Source: Planctomycetaceae bacterium (lineage in GTDB: Bacteria; Planctomycetota; UBA1135; GCA-002686595). From it: 64,000 nucleotides of DNA. The stretch lies in contig WYBT01000021.1 in the NCBI GenBank assembly GCA_011525785.1, positions 62,001 to 126,000 of the forward strand, written 5' to 3'. Each line of letters begins with the position of its first letter. Position 1 is the stretch's first letter. The translations under genes and the position numbers were made by a program. The notes beneath the pieces were generated by a model. It did no database searches. It saw only the letters and a list, made by a program, of their open reading frames with translations, and was not told where the DNA came from. Of this stretch, positions 1-8,079 are shown one piece after another.

Positions 1-87
1 GGGCGTTGCCCGAAGGACGCTTGCTGGGAAGCTCGTCCAAGTAGCCCGCAGTCTGGCACGCGCGCCTGATGTTCGCGATTCAGCTCC

Positions 88-1710
88 TCACTCCAGGACC
101 TGGCCCGCAGCGCTCAGGCGCGCGCGCAGGTCCTCGTAGTCCAGTTCGTGCGGGTCGACGCCCTGGCGCAACGCGAGCGACGCGGCGATCGCGGCCGACT
201 GGCCCAGCACCATGAACACCGGCTCCATGCGGATCGAGCCGTAGGCGATGTGCGAGGCCGACATGCACACAGGCACCAGCAGATTGCGGCACTGTTCGCG
301 CTTGGGGAGGATCGCGCCGAAGTCGATCGCGTAGGGCGGAAAGCCGCCGACTTGCACGTCGCCTTCGTTGCGCACTGCGCCGCTCGAGTCGACGTAGCGC
401 TGCACGTTGTGCGAATCCATGGTGTAGGCCGCTAGGCCGATCGAGCGCGGCGCCACGCGCGCGCCGCGGCACTCGTGCTCGGTCATGACGTACTCGCCGA
501 TCATGCGGCGCGCCTCGCGGATGTAGAGCAGCCGCGGCCAGCCGCCGTTGTCCTGGAACTCGTCCTTGGGCAGGCCGAAGCGCTGGAACTCGGCGCGGAT
601 CGCGTCGGGGACGCGCGGCTCGTTCGCCAGGGCCCACAACAAGCCCTGTTGGTAGCTCTTGTGCTCGTCGACGATGCGCGCGCGCTCGGCCCAGCCCGCC
701 TGCGCGTAGCGATCGGCCGCGCCGATCATGTCGAACGAGAACGCGCCGTTGTTGTTCGCATCCGTCTTGCGATTGGGCATGAACAGCGGATGCCACGGCG
801 CCATCGTCTCGCCCGCTTCGAAGTAGCGCAGGAGCAGCTCGTAGCGCCGCACGTCGTAATCCGCTGGTTTCGCGAACGGAATGCGGTTCGCCTCGACGTC
901 GGTGGCGCACAGGCGGAAGCAGTAGGCCTGCACGCGCGAGTCGCCCGAGCCTTCCTCGCCCGGACCGCCGCCGTGGACGCCCCATACCAGGCCGCTCGAG
1001 GGATCGCCCGGCCGCACGTAGGGATCGACGCGCTGGCGGAACTGGTGCTTGGTGGCGTTCGCGGTCTGCACGCCGTTGAGCGTCTCGCCGTAGCGCGAGT
1101 TCGGCTCGCGCCCGACGTGGTGGCTCACGCCGGCGCGCGCGAGCAGGTCGCCTTCGTAAGTCGCGTCGATGAAGCACGCGCCCTCGAAACGCCGGCCCGA
1201 CTCCATCTCGAGCGCCTGGATCCGGCGGTCGCGCAGCGGCACGACGCGGCCGAGGTCGAGCCGCTCGCCGCGGAACACCTCGATGCGGTGCTGCGCGACC
1301 AGGTCCTCGAAGATCTTCTCCGCCACGTGCGGCTCGAAAGTCCAGCTCGCGTCCTCGTCCGGCCGGTGGCCGTGGCCCTTGAAGTCCGCGCGCTGCTCCC
1401 ACTTCCACGCCGCGGCGTCCTCGTAGTGCGAGCGCACGCGCCGATAGAACTCGCGCGCGATCCCGCCGATGGCGCGCTTGTTCCCGATGTCGGTCGCGCC
1501 CAGGCCCGAGCTCGACAGTCCGCCCAGGTGTTGCGTGGGCTCGATCAGCGCGACGGAGCGCCCCTCGCGAGCTGCGGCGATGGCGGCCGCGACGCCCGCC
1601 GACGTGCCGCCGTACACGACGATGTCGTGACGCGTCGTCAGCTTCGCGCTGGGTCCGACGCAGGCGCACGCGAGGCTGACCAGCACTGCAAGAAGCGCGA
1701 GAGATCGCAT
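88..1710 (-). CDS. FAD-dependent oxidoreductase, predicted lipoprotein
   Basis: A 540-residue protein with a lipoprotein-type signal peptide (hydrophobic residues 4-14, then Cys15 or Cys17). It is followed by a Rossmann dinucleotide-binding motif at about residues 31-57: VVYGGTSAGVAAA and then a strand ending in a Glu, as expected for FAD ribose binding. The following QHLGG is typical of the FAD_oxidored (PF12831) family, which is abundant in Planctomycetota and often linked to polysaccharide or uronate metabolism. The substrate is unknown. I chose the ATG at 1710 because the signal peptide begins there; a longer reading frame runs upstream but adds only low-complexity residues. It is divergent from the transporter at 1856, with a 145-bp shared upstream region. 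Family call firm, substrate not. Confidence 0.8.
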   Translation of the reverse strand: MRSLALLAVLVSLACACVGPSAKLTTRHDIVVYGGTSAGVAAAIAAAREGRSVALIEPTQHLGGLSSSGLGATDIGNKRAIGGIAREFYRRVRSHYEDAAAWKWEQRADFKGHGHRPDEDASWTFEPHVAEKIFEDLVAQHRIEVFRGERLDLGRVVPLRDRRIQALEMESGRRFEGACFIDATYEGDLLARAGVSHHVGREPNSRYGETLNGVQTANATKHQFRQRVDPYVRPGDPSSGLVWGVHGGGPGEEGSGDSRVQAYCFRLCATDVEANRIPFAKPADYDVRRYELLLRYFEAGETMAPWHPLFMPNRKTDANNNGAFSFDMIGAADRYAQAGWAERARIVDEHKSYQQGLLWALANEPRVPDAIRAEFQRFGLPKDEFQDNGGWPRLLYIREARRMIGEYVMTEHECRGARVAPRSIGLAAYTMDSHNVQRYVDSSGAVRNEGDVQVGGFPPYAIDFGAILPKREQCRNLLVPVCMSASHIAYGSIRMEPVFMVLGQSAAIAASLALRQGVDPHELDYEDLRARLSAAGQVLE

Positions 1711-1855
1711 GGCGGCGCAGGGTAGCTCGTTGCGGGCTGCGGGGGGGGCCCTTAGGCTCCCCGCCGACGTCGACGCAAGCTCCCCCGAGTTGGCTTCGAC
1801 GCGCCGACTCGCTCCGACCGTCACGTCCGCCGTCCCTCCCAATCACGGGGCATCG

Positions 1856-3499
1856 ATGACCGAGCAGAAACAGCAATGGGGCAGCCGACTGGGAGTGATC
1901 CTGGCGGTCGCCGGTTCCGCGGTGGGCCTGGGCAACTTCCTGCGCTTCCCGGGCAACGCGGCGCAGAACGGCGGCGGGGCCTTCATGATCCCGTACTTCA
2001 TCGCCTTCCTCGTGCTCGGCATCCCGATCGGATGGGCCGAGTGGACGATGGGACGCTACGGCGGCCGCAAGGGCTTTCACTCCGCGCCTGCGATCATGGG
2101 CGTGTGGGGCAAGGGCGCCGTCGCGCGCTACATGGGCGTGTTCGGCGTGCTCATCCCGCTCGCCGTCTACTTCTACTACGTGATCATCGAGAGCTGGTGC
2201 CTGTGTTACGCGTGGAACTACCTCACCGCGGGCGGCATCGGAGTTGATTCAGGGGCCGAGGTCGGCGCACAGGTGCAGTCGTCCAAGGCCTTCTTCAACG
2301 AAGTAACCTTTGCCGAGTCCGACGGCTTCCTGGCCGACGGCAAGATCCACCAGAGCGTGTGGTTCTGGGTGATCACGAGCGTGATCAACATCTACTTCGT
2401 GTTCCGCGGGCTCTCCAAGGGCATCGAGAAGTTCTGCAGCTACGCCATGCCGGCCATGGCGGTGTGCGCGTTGATCGTGCTGGTGCGCGTGCTGACGTTG
2501 CCGGCCGATCCCGCGAATCCGACCGAGCAGAACGTGCTCGCGGGTCTGAACTTCATGTGGAATCCGGACTTCTCGAAGCTCAGCAATCCGCAGACGTGGC
2601 TGGCGGCGGCGGGGCAGATCTTCTTCAGTCTGTCCGTCGGCTTCGGCGTGATCATCAATTACGCGTCGTACATGCGAAAGAAGGACGACGTGGTGCTCTC
2701 GGGCCTGACGTCGTCGGCCACCAACGAGTTCTTCGAAGTCGCGCTGGGCGGCACGATCACGCTGACGGCCGCCGTGGTGTTCATGGGCGTCGCTGCGACG
2801 CAGGCCAACACCGGCGGCACGTTCAGCACGGGCTTCAACGCCCTGCCGGTAGTGTTCGCGCGCATGCCCGCGGGCAACCTGTTCGGCGCGATCTGGTTCT
2901 TCATGCTGTTCCTGGCGGCGATCACCAGCTCGCTGTCGATGCTCCAGCCCTCCAAGGCCTTTTTCGAAGAGGCGCTCGGCCTCAGCCGCAAGTCCGCCAC
3001 GGCGTTCGTCGCCGCACTGGCGATCGCGGGCAACCTGTTCGTGCTGTGGTTCTCGAAGGGATTGGTCGCGCTCGACACGATCGACTTCTGGGTCGGCACG
3101 TTCCTCATCTTCGTCGTCGCCGGGACGCAGATCGTGTGCTTCGCCTGGGTGACCGGGCTCGACAAGGGCTTGAAGGAGGCGCACGAAGGCGCGCAGATCC
3201 GCATCCCGCCGATCATCGCCTTCACGATGAAGTACATCTCGCCGGTGTACCTGGTCGTGATCTTCGCGATGTTCTGCTGGAACAACGTCCCCGGCTACGT
3301 GCGGTCGGTGCTGGGCGACTCCGCTGCCGGCGTGGAGCCCAATAGGGCCGCGATCTACTCATGGATCGTGATCCTGGCGACGATTGCGATCCTCGTGGTC
3401 GCAACTTCGATCGGCGCCAAGCGCTGGCGCGCGCAGGGACTCGACATCGACGGCGAGCACCCGCCGCAGGACGAACTACCGACCCGCACCGCGCGCTGA
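1856..3499 (+). CDS. Sodium-dependent transporter, NSS/SNF family
   Basis: A 547-residue multi-pass membrane protein of the neurotransmitter:sodium symporter family, the usual size for bacterial members. The hallmark TM1 region with the unwound sodium/substrate site is visible near residues 12-35 (GSAVGLGNFLRFP, then NGGGAF). The family takes up amino acids or amines with Na+; the substrate cannot be read from sequence. The start at 1856 puts TM1 about ten residues from the N terminus, as in homologues, and the upstream GGGG may serve as a weak ribosome site. The short gene at 3516 follows after 16 bp and is probably its small subunit. An in-frame upstream ATG at 1709 would run back through the intergenic region into the divergent gene and is unlikely. 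Confidence 0.92.
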   Translation: MTEQKQQWGSRLGVILAVAGSAVGLGNFLRFPGNAAQNGGGAFMIPYFIAFLVLGIPIGWAEWTMGRYGGRKGFHSAPAIMGVWGKGAVARYMGVFGVLIPLAVYFYYVIIESWCLCYAWNYLTAGGIGVDSGAEVGAQVQSSKAFFNEVTFAESDGFLADGKIHQSVWFWVITSVINIYFVFRGLSKGIEKFCSYAMPAMAVCALIVLVRVLTLPADPANPTEQNVLAGLNFMWNPDFSKLSNPQTWLAAAGQIFFSLSVGFGVIINYASYMRKKDDVVLSGLTSSATNEFFEVALGGTITLTAAVVFMGVAATQANTGGTFSTGFNALPVVFARMPAGNLFGAIWFFMLFLAAITSSLSMLQPSKAFFEEALGLSRKSATAFVAALAIAGNLFVLWFSKGLVALDTIDFWVGTFLIFVVAGTQIVCFAWVTGLDKGLKEAHEGAQIRIPPIIAFTMKYISPVYLVVIFAMFCWNNVPGYVRSVLGDSAAGVEPNRAAIYSWIVILATIAILVVATSIGAKRWRAQGLDIDGEHPPQDELPTRTAR

Positions 3500-3515
3500 C
3501 CCGCGGATTCAACCC

Positions 3516-3620
3516 ATGACGACCCTGGCCTGGATCTTCATGCTCACGTCCGTGAGCGCCGTCGTTTCGCTGACTGCCTGGTGCTTCTACAAGGTCCTGA
3601 CCGCGCCGCCCGCTGAGTAG
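3516..3620 (+). CDS. MetS-like small subunit of the NSS transporter
   Basis: A 34-residue single-helix membrane protein: a short polar start, one hydrophobic segment (about residues 4-28, including TAWCFYKVL) and a PPAE tail. It starts 16 bp after the NSS transporter stop. Very short proteins directly downstream of NSS transporters are known as MetS in the Corynebacterium MetPS methionine/alanine importer, where the small subunit is needed for activity. The size, hydrophobic helix followed by Y-K and position match that family, although I could not align it to a database. Its stop lies 9 bp from the stop of the convergent phosphatase gene, so translation of 34 residues fills nearly all of the gap. 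Confidence 0.7.
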   Translation: MTTLAWIFMLTSVSAVVSLTAWCFYKVLTAPPAE

Positions 3621-3629
3621 GCGCCGCGC

Positions 3630-4370
3630 TCAACTCATCGCATAAGCGCGCTTGGCCGCGACGCTGCGGAACTCGTCGAACTCCGGCGAGTAGGCCGTGA
3701 GCTTGCCGCCGTAGACGCAGCCGGTGTCCAGGCCGATCGCGATCGGCTTGGCGCGGCGCGAGAAGACGCGCGGCATCGAGCTGGGCGTGTGGCCGAAGAG
3801 CACGAGCTCCGCGCCCGAGTATTCCTCGTACCACCAGGGCGCGCCCGGCAGGGCCAGGCGCCGCAGGCTGGTGAGGTCGCGCACGTTGTTGTGCTCGAGC
3901 GCGACGCGCGGCGCGAGTCCGGCGTGCACCACGCACCACGAGCGTCCGTCGCGCGTCGGCGCGCCGTTGTCGACGGCGTCGTGCCGCAAGTAGAAGCCGC
4001 TGTGGCGCTGCAGGAAGACCAGCAACTCGGCGCGACGGTGGGGCGCGACGGTGCACGAGGTCCCGCCGTCGCCGGCGAGGTCGTCCTCGTCGATCTCCGG
4101 GAAGCTCTCGCGCAGCGGCGGTCGATCGGCCGGGTCGGTCGAGCGCGGCGCGAGGCCCACGCGCTTGAGCACCGCCAACTCGTGGTTGCCGAGCACGAAC
4201 TGGGCGCGGTGCGCGCTCAACAGTTCGACCACGCCCACGGGGTCGGGCCCGCGGTGGAACAGGTCGCCGACGGACACCAGCCGGTCTTCCGCCGCGAGGT
4301 TCAGCCGTTCGATGAGCCGCGCGAGTTCCTCGGCGCAGCCGTGAATGTCTCCGATCACCCAAGTCGCCAT
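3630..4370 (-). CDS. PPP-family metallophosphatase (ApaH/PrpE-like)
   Basis: A 246-residue cytoplasmic metallophosphoesterase. The three PPP signature blocks are present: GDIHG (residues 7-11), GDLFHRG (35-41) and GNHE (61-64). These coordinate the two metals and the phosphate in Ser/Thr phosphatases and diadenosine tetraphosphatases. The second block is unusual in having His where the canonical GDxVDRG has Asp. Substrate could be a phosphoprotein or Ap4A, and this cannot be decided from sequence. The ATG at 4370 immediately precedes the first motif, as in homologues. It is divergent from the polysaccharide export gene, with 159 bp between the two starts. Confidence 0.85.
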   Translation of the reverse strand: MATWVIGDIHGCAEELARLIERLNLAAEDRLVSVGDLFHRGPDPVGVVELLSAHRAQFVLGNHELAVLKRVGLAPRSTDPADRPPLRESFPEIDEDDLAGDGGTSCTVAPHRRAELLVFLQRHSGFYLRHDAVDNGAPTRDGRSWCVVHAGLAPRVALEHNNVRDLTSLRRLALPGAPWWYEEYSGAELVLFGHTPSSMPRVFSRRAKPIAIGLDTGCVYGGKLTAYSPEFDEFRSVAAKRAYAMS

Positions 4371-4529
4371 GTCGGTCAGGATCGACGCGCGCTGTCCGCG
4401 CCTTGAGCACGGGGTTGCGACGGTGCGCGGCGCGAGTCCAGGCGTTGGGAATGCCGCGCGGAGCGGATGGCGGGTCGTCAAGCGCGGGGCGGCGGCGCAC
4501 GAAAAGCTCGCGAGCCCCTCCCTCGCACC

Positions 4530-5243
4530 ATGCACCGATTCCACTTCGCCCTGGCCTCGCTCGCGCTGTGTGCGTCGAGCGCCTGCCAGTCGCAGCCCGT
4601 CGACCTGCGCACCACGCAGAAGCACCCCACGCTCTCGCCCAAGCTCGACTGGAGCGCGTTCCCGCTGGGGCCCAACGACGTGCTGCGTGTCAGCGTGTAC
4701 GGCCACGAGCCGCTCGCGACGCCCGGAACGCGCGTCGACATGGAGGGCAATCTGTCGCTGCCGATGGTGGGCGCCGTCCCCGTCGCCGGCCTCTCGATCA
4801 GCCAGGCGCGCGAAGCCATCGCAGCCGCCTACTCGAAGTACGTGGTCGAACCGCGCGTCGACCTCTCGGTCGTGCAGCACGGCGCGCGGCGCTTCTACGC
4901 GCTGGGCGAGTTCGCGCGTCCCGGCGCGATCGAGTTCGACCGCCCGCTGACCGTCGCACAGGCCGCGGCCATGGCCGGCGGCGTCACGTCGCGAGGCGTG
5001 CTGTCGAAGGTCGTGCTGCTGCGCGGCGATCCGGAAACGCTGGAGGTCGAGACGATCGACCTCCAGACGCTCGACGAGAAGTGCTTCCTCGCGCTCAAGC
5101 CCGACGACGTGCTGTTCGCGCGCCGCAGCAGCGCCGGCAAGTTCAGCGACGAGATCATGCCGTACCTGGTGGCGGCCTCCTCATCGCTCGCGTCGGTGGC
5201 GACGGTGCTGCTGATCGAAGACCGCCTCGCCGAGGGCCGCTAG
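4530..5243 (+). CDS. Polysaccharide export protein, Wza-like lipoprotein
   Basis: A 237-residue outer-membrane export protein. The N terminus is a signal peptide with a lipobox-like SSAC (Cys19). Then comes the polysaccharide export domain starting near residue 47 (LGPNDVLRVSVYGHEPL; GNLSLPMVG), followed by an SLBB-type beta-grasp segment (GEFARPGAIEF, LTVAQAAAMAGG). A hydrophobic stretch near residues 209-226 could be the C-terminal helix that spans the outer membrane in Wza. At 237 residues it is shorter than E. coli Wza (about 380) and probably has a single SLBB domain. It opens the capsule/exopolysaccharide operon, and the tyrosine kinase gene starts one base after its stop. The ATG at 4530 is set by the signal peptide. 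Confidence 0.88.
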   Translation: MHRFHFALASLALCASSACQSQPVDLRTTQKHPTLSPKLDWSAFPLGPNDVLRVSVYGHEPLATPGTRVDMEGNLSLPMVGAVPVAGLSISQAREAIAAAYSKYVVEPRVDLSVVQHGARRFYALGEFARPGAIEFDRPLTVAQAAAMAGGVTSRGVLSKVVLLRGDPETLEVETIDLQTLDEKCFLALKPDDVLFARRSSAGKFSDEIMPYLVAASSSLASVATVLLIEDRLAEGR

Positions 5244-5244
5244 C

Positions 5245-8079
5245 GTGCGCGAGAACTTCGAGCGAGTAGAAGTCGGCGGCGCGCCGCGTCAGGACGAGCG
5301 CGCGCTGTCCCTCGAGGGCCTGTACGAGCTCTTGGGCCGCAACACGGCGCTGTGCGTGTGGACCGTGGCGCTGTTCGTCGTCGGGGCGTTCGCGTTGGTG
5401 ACGACGCGGGCGCCGAGCTATCGCGCGCGGGCCACGCTGGTGCTCGAGGACACTTCGAAGGGCGCCGGCATCCTGGGCGAGCTCGCGATGCTCGGCAAAG
5501 CGCCGCAGGCCGCGAGCCAGATCGAGATCCTCCGCGCGCGCTCGATCGCCGAAGAGACCGTGGCGCCTGCGCCCGCGGGCGACAGCGAGCTGGCGCAGCG
5601 TCAGCTCGGGCTCACCACGCGCGTCGAAGATCCGCTGCTCAAGCCGCTCGACGAGCTGCTCTTCGCCGACGAACCGCGCGGCAAGCTGCCCGCGCGGCTG
5701 GAAGCTGCGATCGAGTGCGACGACGAGTTCGACGCCCTGCGCGAGATCGAAGTCGAGTTCCTCGGTCCCAAGCGCGTCGTGCTGCGGCAGGCCGGGCTGC
5801 GCGCGCTGCTGGGCATGCCGCGCCACGAGCCGCTCGAGAGCGAGCTCGGCGACGGCGCGATCGCCTTCGGCCCGCTGCGCGTGCGGCTCATGCCGCACGG
5901 CGACCTGAGCGGGCGCAAGTTCACGCTGGAGCGGCTGACGCGCGAAGACGCCGTGCAGCGTCTGATGGACAGCGTGCGCGTGCGCGAGACCGAGCGCGCG
6001 TCTGGCGTGATCGAACTCACGGTCGACGACTCCGACCCGCGCCGCGCGGCGGAGATCGCCAACGCGCTGTGCCTGAACTACATGGCGCGCGGCGAGGGCC
6101 GCGGCCAGGAGCGCGCCTCGCGCACGATCGCGTTCATCGAAGAACAGCTCGCCAAGCAGAACGCGAGCCTGCGCGAAGCCGAGGACGAAGTCGTCGCCCT
6201 GCGCCGCGCCAACCCCAAGTCGGTCAACGTCGGCAAGACGGGCGAGGTGCTGATCGACCACATGGCGCAGCTCGAGCTGCAGCGCATGCAGCTCGCGGTG
6301 GCGCGCGTCGGCGTCGCTCAGGCGCTCGAGCAGCTCGAGCGCGGCGACCTGCAGGCGCTCTCGCGCGTCCAAGTCGACCTGGCCGATCCGATCAGCGCGG
6401 CCTACCTGCAGTCCATGGCGCAACTCTCGGCCGAGGCTGCGCTCCAGGACCGCAGCGATAGCGGCGTGTACAAATCTCGCCTGCAGGAGCGCGCGCTGGC
6501 GCTCGAGGACGAGATCGCGGCGCGCGAACTCGACTTCGCGACGCTCGGCGCGGCGCTGGCAGCGCTCGAGACGGGGGATCGCAGCGTGCTCGCGCGGCTG
6601 GGCGGAGGTCCTCCGTCGGCGCGCGATCCGCTGCTCGAGGGTTATTTGCAGTCGCTGGGCGACATGCAGGCCCGCGCGGTGAACATGGAGGCCAAGCTCA
6701 CCGCCGACCACCCCGACCGCAAGCTGCTCGCCGTCCACATGGACGAGCTGTGCGCGCGCATCCAGGCCTTGCTGACGACGCGCGTCGAAGGGCTTCAGGC
6801 GCAAATCAGCGCGCAGCGCGAGTTGCTCGGCGCCTACCGCGGCCGTGTGGCCGGCTTCCCGGCCGACGAGCGCGCGCGCATCGAGAACTCGCTCGCGCAG
6901 TTGCGCGAGCGCACCGCCTCGCACCTGAGCAGTCGCATGGCCGGCATCGACGCGAACGAGCGCTCGCTGGCGGTCGAGATCGGGCGCTTGGAGAGCGAAC
7001 TGGGCGCCCTGCCCGAGGAGGCGCGGCGCGCCGCGGATCCCTCGCGGCGTCTGAGCGCCCACGCCGAGATCGTCAAGTTCCTGCTCAGCAAGCAGCAGGA
7101 AGCCGAGATCACGCGCGCTTCGACGGCCGCAGCGGCGGACTTCATCGACCGCGCCGTTCCGCCGGTCGAACGCAGCGGCCCCTCGATTCCGCTGCACGTG
7201 CTCGCCGGCCTGCTCCTGGGCGCAGTCTGCGCACTGGCGCTGAGCGTCGCGAAGGAGTCGCTCTCGCGCGGCGTGTTCACGGCGGCCGAGCTGGAGTCGG
7301 CCTCGGGGCTGCCCGTGCTCGGATCGATTCCCGACCACCGCCGCGGTCGCTACCGCGTCAAGGGTGCGGGCGAGTTCTTCCTTCCGCTGCGGGACGATCC
7401 CGAAGGCGCGAGCGCCGAGGCCTTCCGCTCCTTGCGCGCGACGCTCAAGTACGCGCTGAGCGACGGAGACGTGCGCGTGATCGCCGCGACGAGCTGCTCG
7501 CAAGGCGAGGGCAAGTCGTCGGTCAACATCGCGCTCGCGCAACTGTTCTCGCGCAGCGGCAAGCGCGTGCTGCTGATCGACTGCGACATGCGTCGTCCGA
7601 GCGTAGAGAAGTGTCTGCGCCTGCCGCTCGAGCCGGGACTGTCGAACGCCTTGCGCGGCGAGTGCGAGTGGCGCACCGCCGTGCGCACGCAGGTCGCAGA
7701 GCGACTCGACGTGCTGTGCGCTGGGCCGCAGCCGCCGGACTCGGGCGACCTGCTCGAGGGCGAGCACTTCGCACAACTGATCGCGCAGGCGCGCACGCAG
7801 TACGACCTGATCGTGTGCGACATGCCGCCGGCCTTCGCGGTCTCCGACCTCGAGTCGGCCGCGGCGCGCATCGACGCGCTGCTGCTGGTTGCGCGCTGCA
7901 ACAAGGTCAGCGCGCGCATCATCGGCGAGGCCACCACGCGCCTGCGCCGCAGCGGGATCAAGCTCATCGGCGCCGTGCTCAACGGCGTAGGCAATTCGAT
8001 CGCCAACGGGAGGTATGGCTATGGCTACGGTTACGGATACGGTCAACGCAGCGGAGCCCAGAAGCGCGCTGCCGGCTGA
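5245..8079 (+). CDS. Polysaccharide co-polymerase with tyrosine autokinase domain, Wzc-like
   Basis: A 944-residue inner-membrane protein. TM1 lies at about residues 36-53, followed by a long periplasmic Wzz-type coiled-coil region, then TM2 at about 648-670. The cytoplasmic BY-kinase domain has Walker A (QGEGKSS, near 753-759), Walker A' (LLIDCDMRRP) and Walker B (LIVCDMPP). The C terminus carries the tyrosine cluster (Tyr 924, 926, 928, 930 and 932, alternating with Gly) that such kinases autophosphorylate to control polymer length and export. Kinase and membrane parts are one chain, as in proteobacterial Wzc. GTG start, one base after the wza-like stop. The last codons overlap the start of the wecC-like gene in another frame. 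Confidence 0.92.
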   Translation: MRENFERVEVGGAPRQDERALSLEGLYELLGRNTALCVWTVALFVVGAFALVTTRAPSYRARATLVLEDTSKGAGILGELAMLGKAPQAASQIEILRARSIAEETVAPAPAGDSELAQRQLGLTTRVEDPLLKPLDELLFADEPRGKLPARLEAAIECDDEFDALREIEVEFLGPKRVVLRQAGLRALLGMPRHEPLESELGDGAIAFGPLRVRLMPHGDLSGRKFTLERLTREDAVQRLMDSVRVRETERASGVIELTVDDSDPRRAAEIANALCLNYMARGEGRGQERASRTIAFIEEQLAKQNASLREAEDEVVALRRANPKSVNVGKTGEVLIDHMAQLELQRMQLAVARVGVAQALEQLERGDLQALSRVQVDLADPISAAYLQSMAQLSAEAALQDRSDSGVYKSRLQERALALEDEIAARELDFATLGAALAALETGDRSVLARLGGGPPSARDPLLEGYLQSLGDMQARAVNMEAKLTADHPDRKLLAVHMDELCARIQALLTTRVEGLQAQISAQRELLGAYRGRVAGFPADERARIENSLAQLRERTASHLSSRMAGIDANERSLAVEIGRLESELGALPEEARRAADPSRRLSAHAEIVKFLLSKQQEAEITRASTAAAADFIDRAVPPVERSGPSIPLHVLAGLLLGAVCALALSVAKESLSRGVFTAAELESASGLPVLGSIPDHRRGRYRVKGAGEFFLPLRDDPEGASAEAFRSLRATLKYALSDGDVRVIAATSCSQGEGKSSVNIALAQLFSRSGKRVLLIDCDMRRPSVEKCLRLPLEPGLSNALRGECEWRTAVRTQVAERLDVLCAGPQPPDSGDLLEGEHFAQLIAQARTQYDLIVCDMPPAFAVSDLESAAARIDALLLVARCNKVSARIIGEATTRLRRSGIKLIGAVLNGVGNSIANGRYGYGYGYGYGQRSGAQKRAAG
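8008..8013 (+). promoter_or_regulatory. Shine-Dalgarno for wecC, embedded in the kinase tyrosine-tail codons
   Basis: GGGAGG lies seven bases before the ATG at 8021 and at the same time encodes Gly922-Arg923, just before the tyrosine cluster. An ATG at 8015 also exists, but it is only one base from this motif. I therefore prefer 8021 as the start of the dehydrogenase. Confidence 0.6.

Noticed and set aside
1..87. Possible end of an upstream gene before 88.
   Set aside because: Too short to judge; no frame shows a recognisable motif, so it is left unannotated.
8008..8049. A microsatellite or repeat at the Gly-Tyr codons.
   Set aside because: The repeat encodes the functional tyrosine tail of the kinase and is explained by it.
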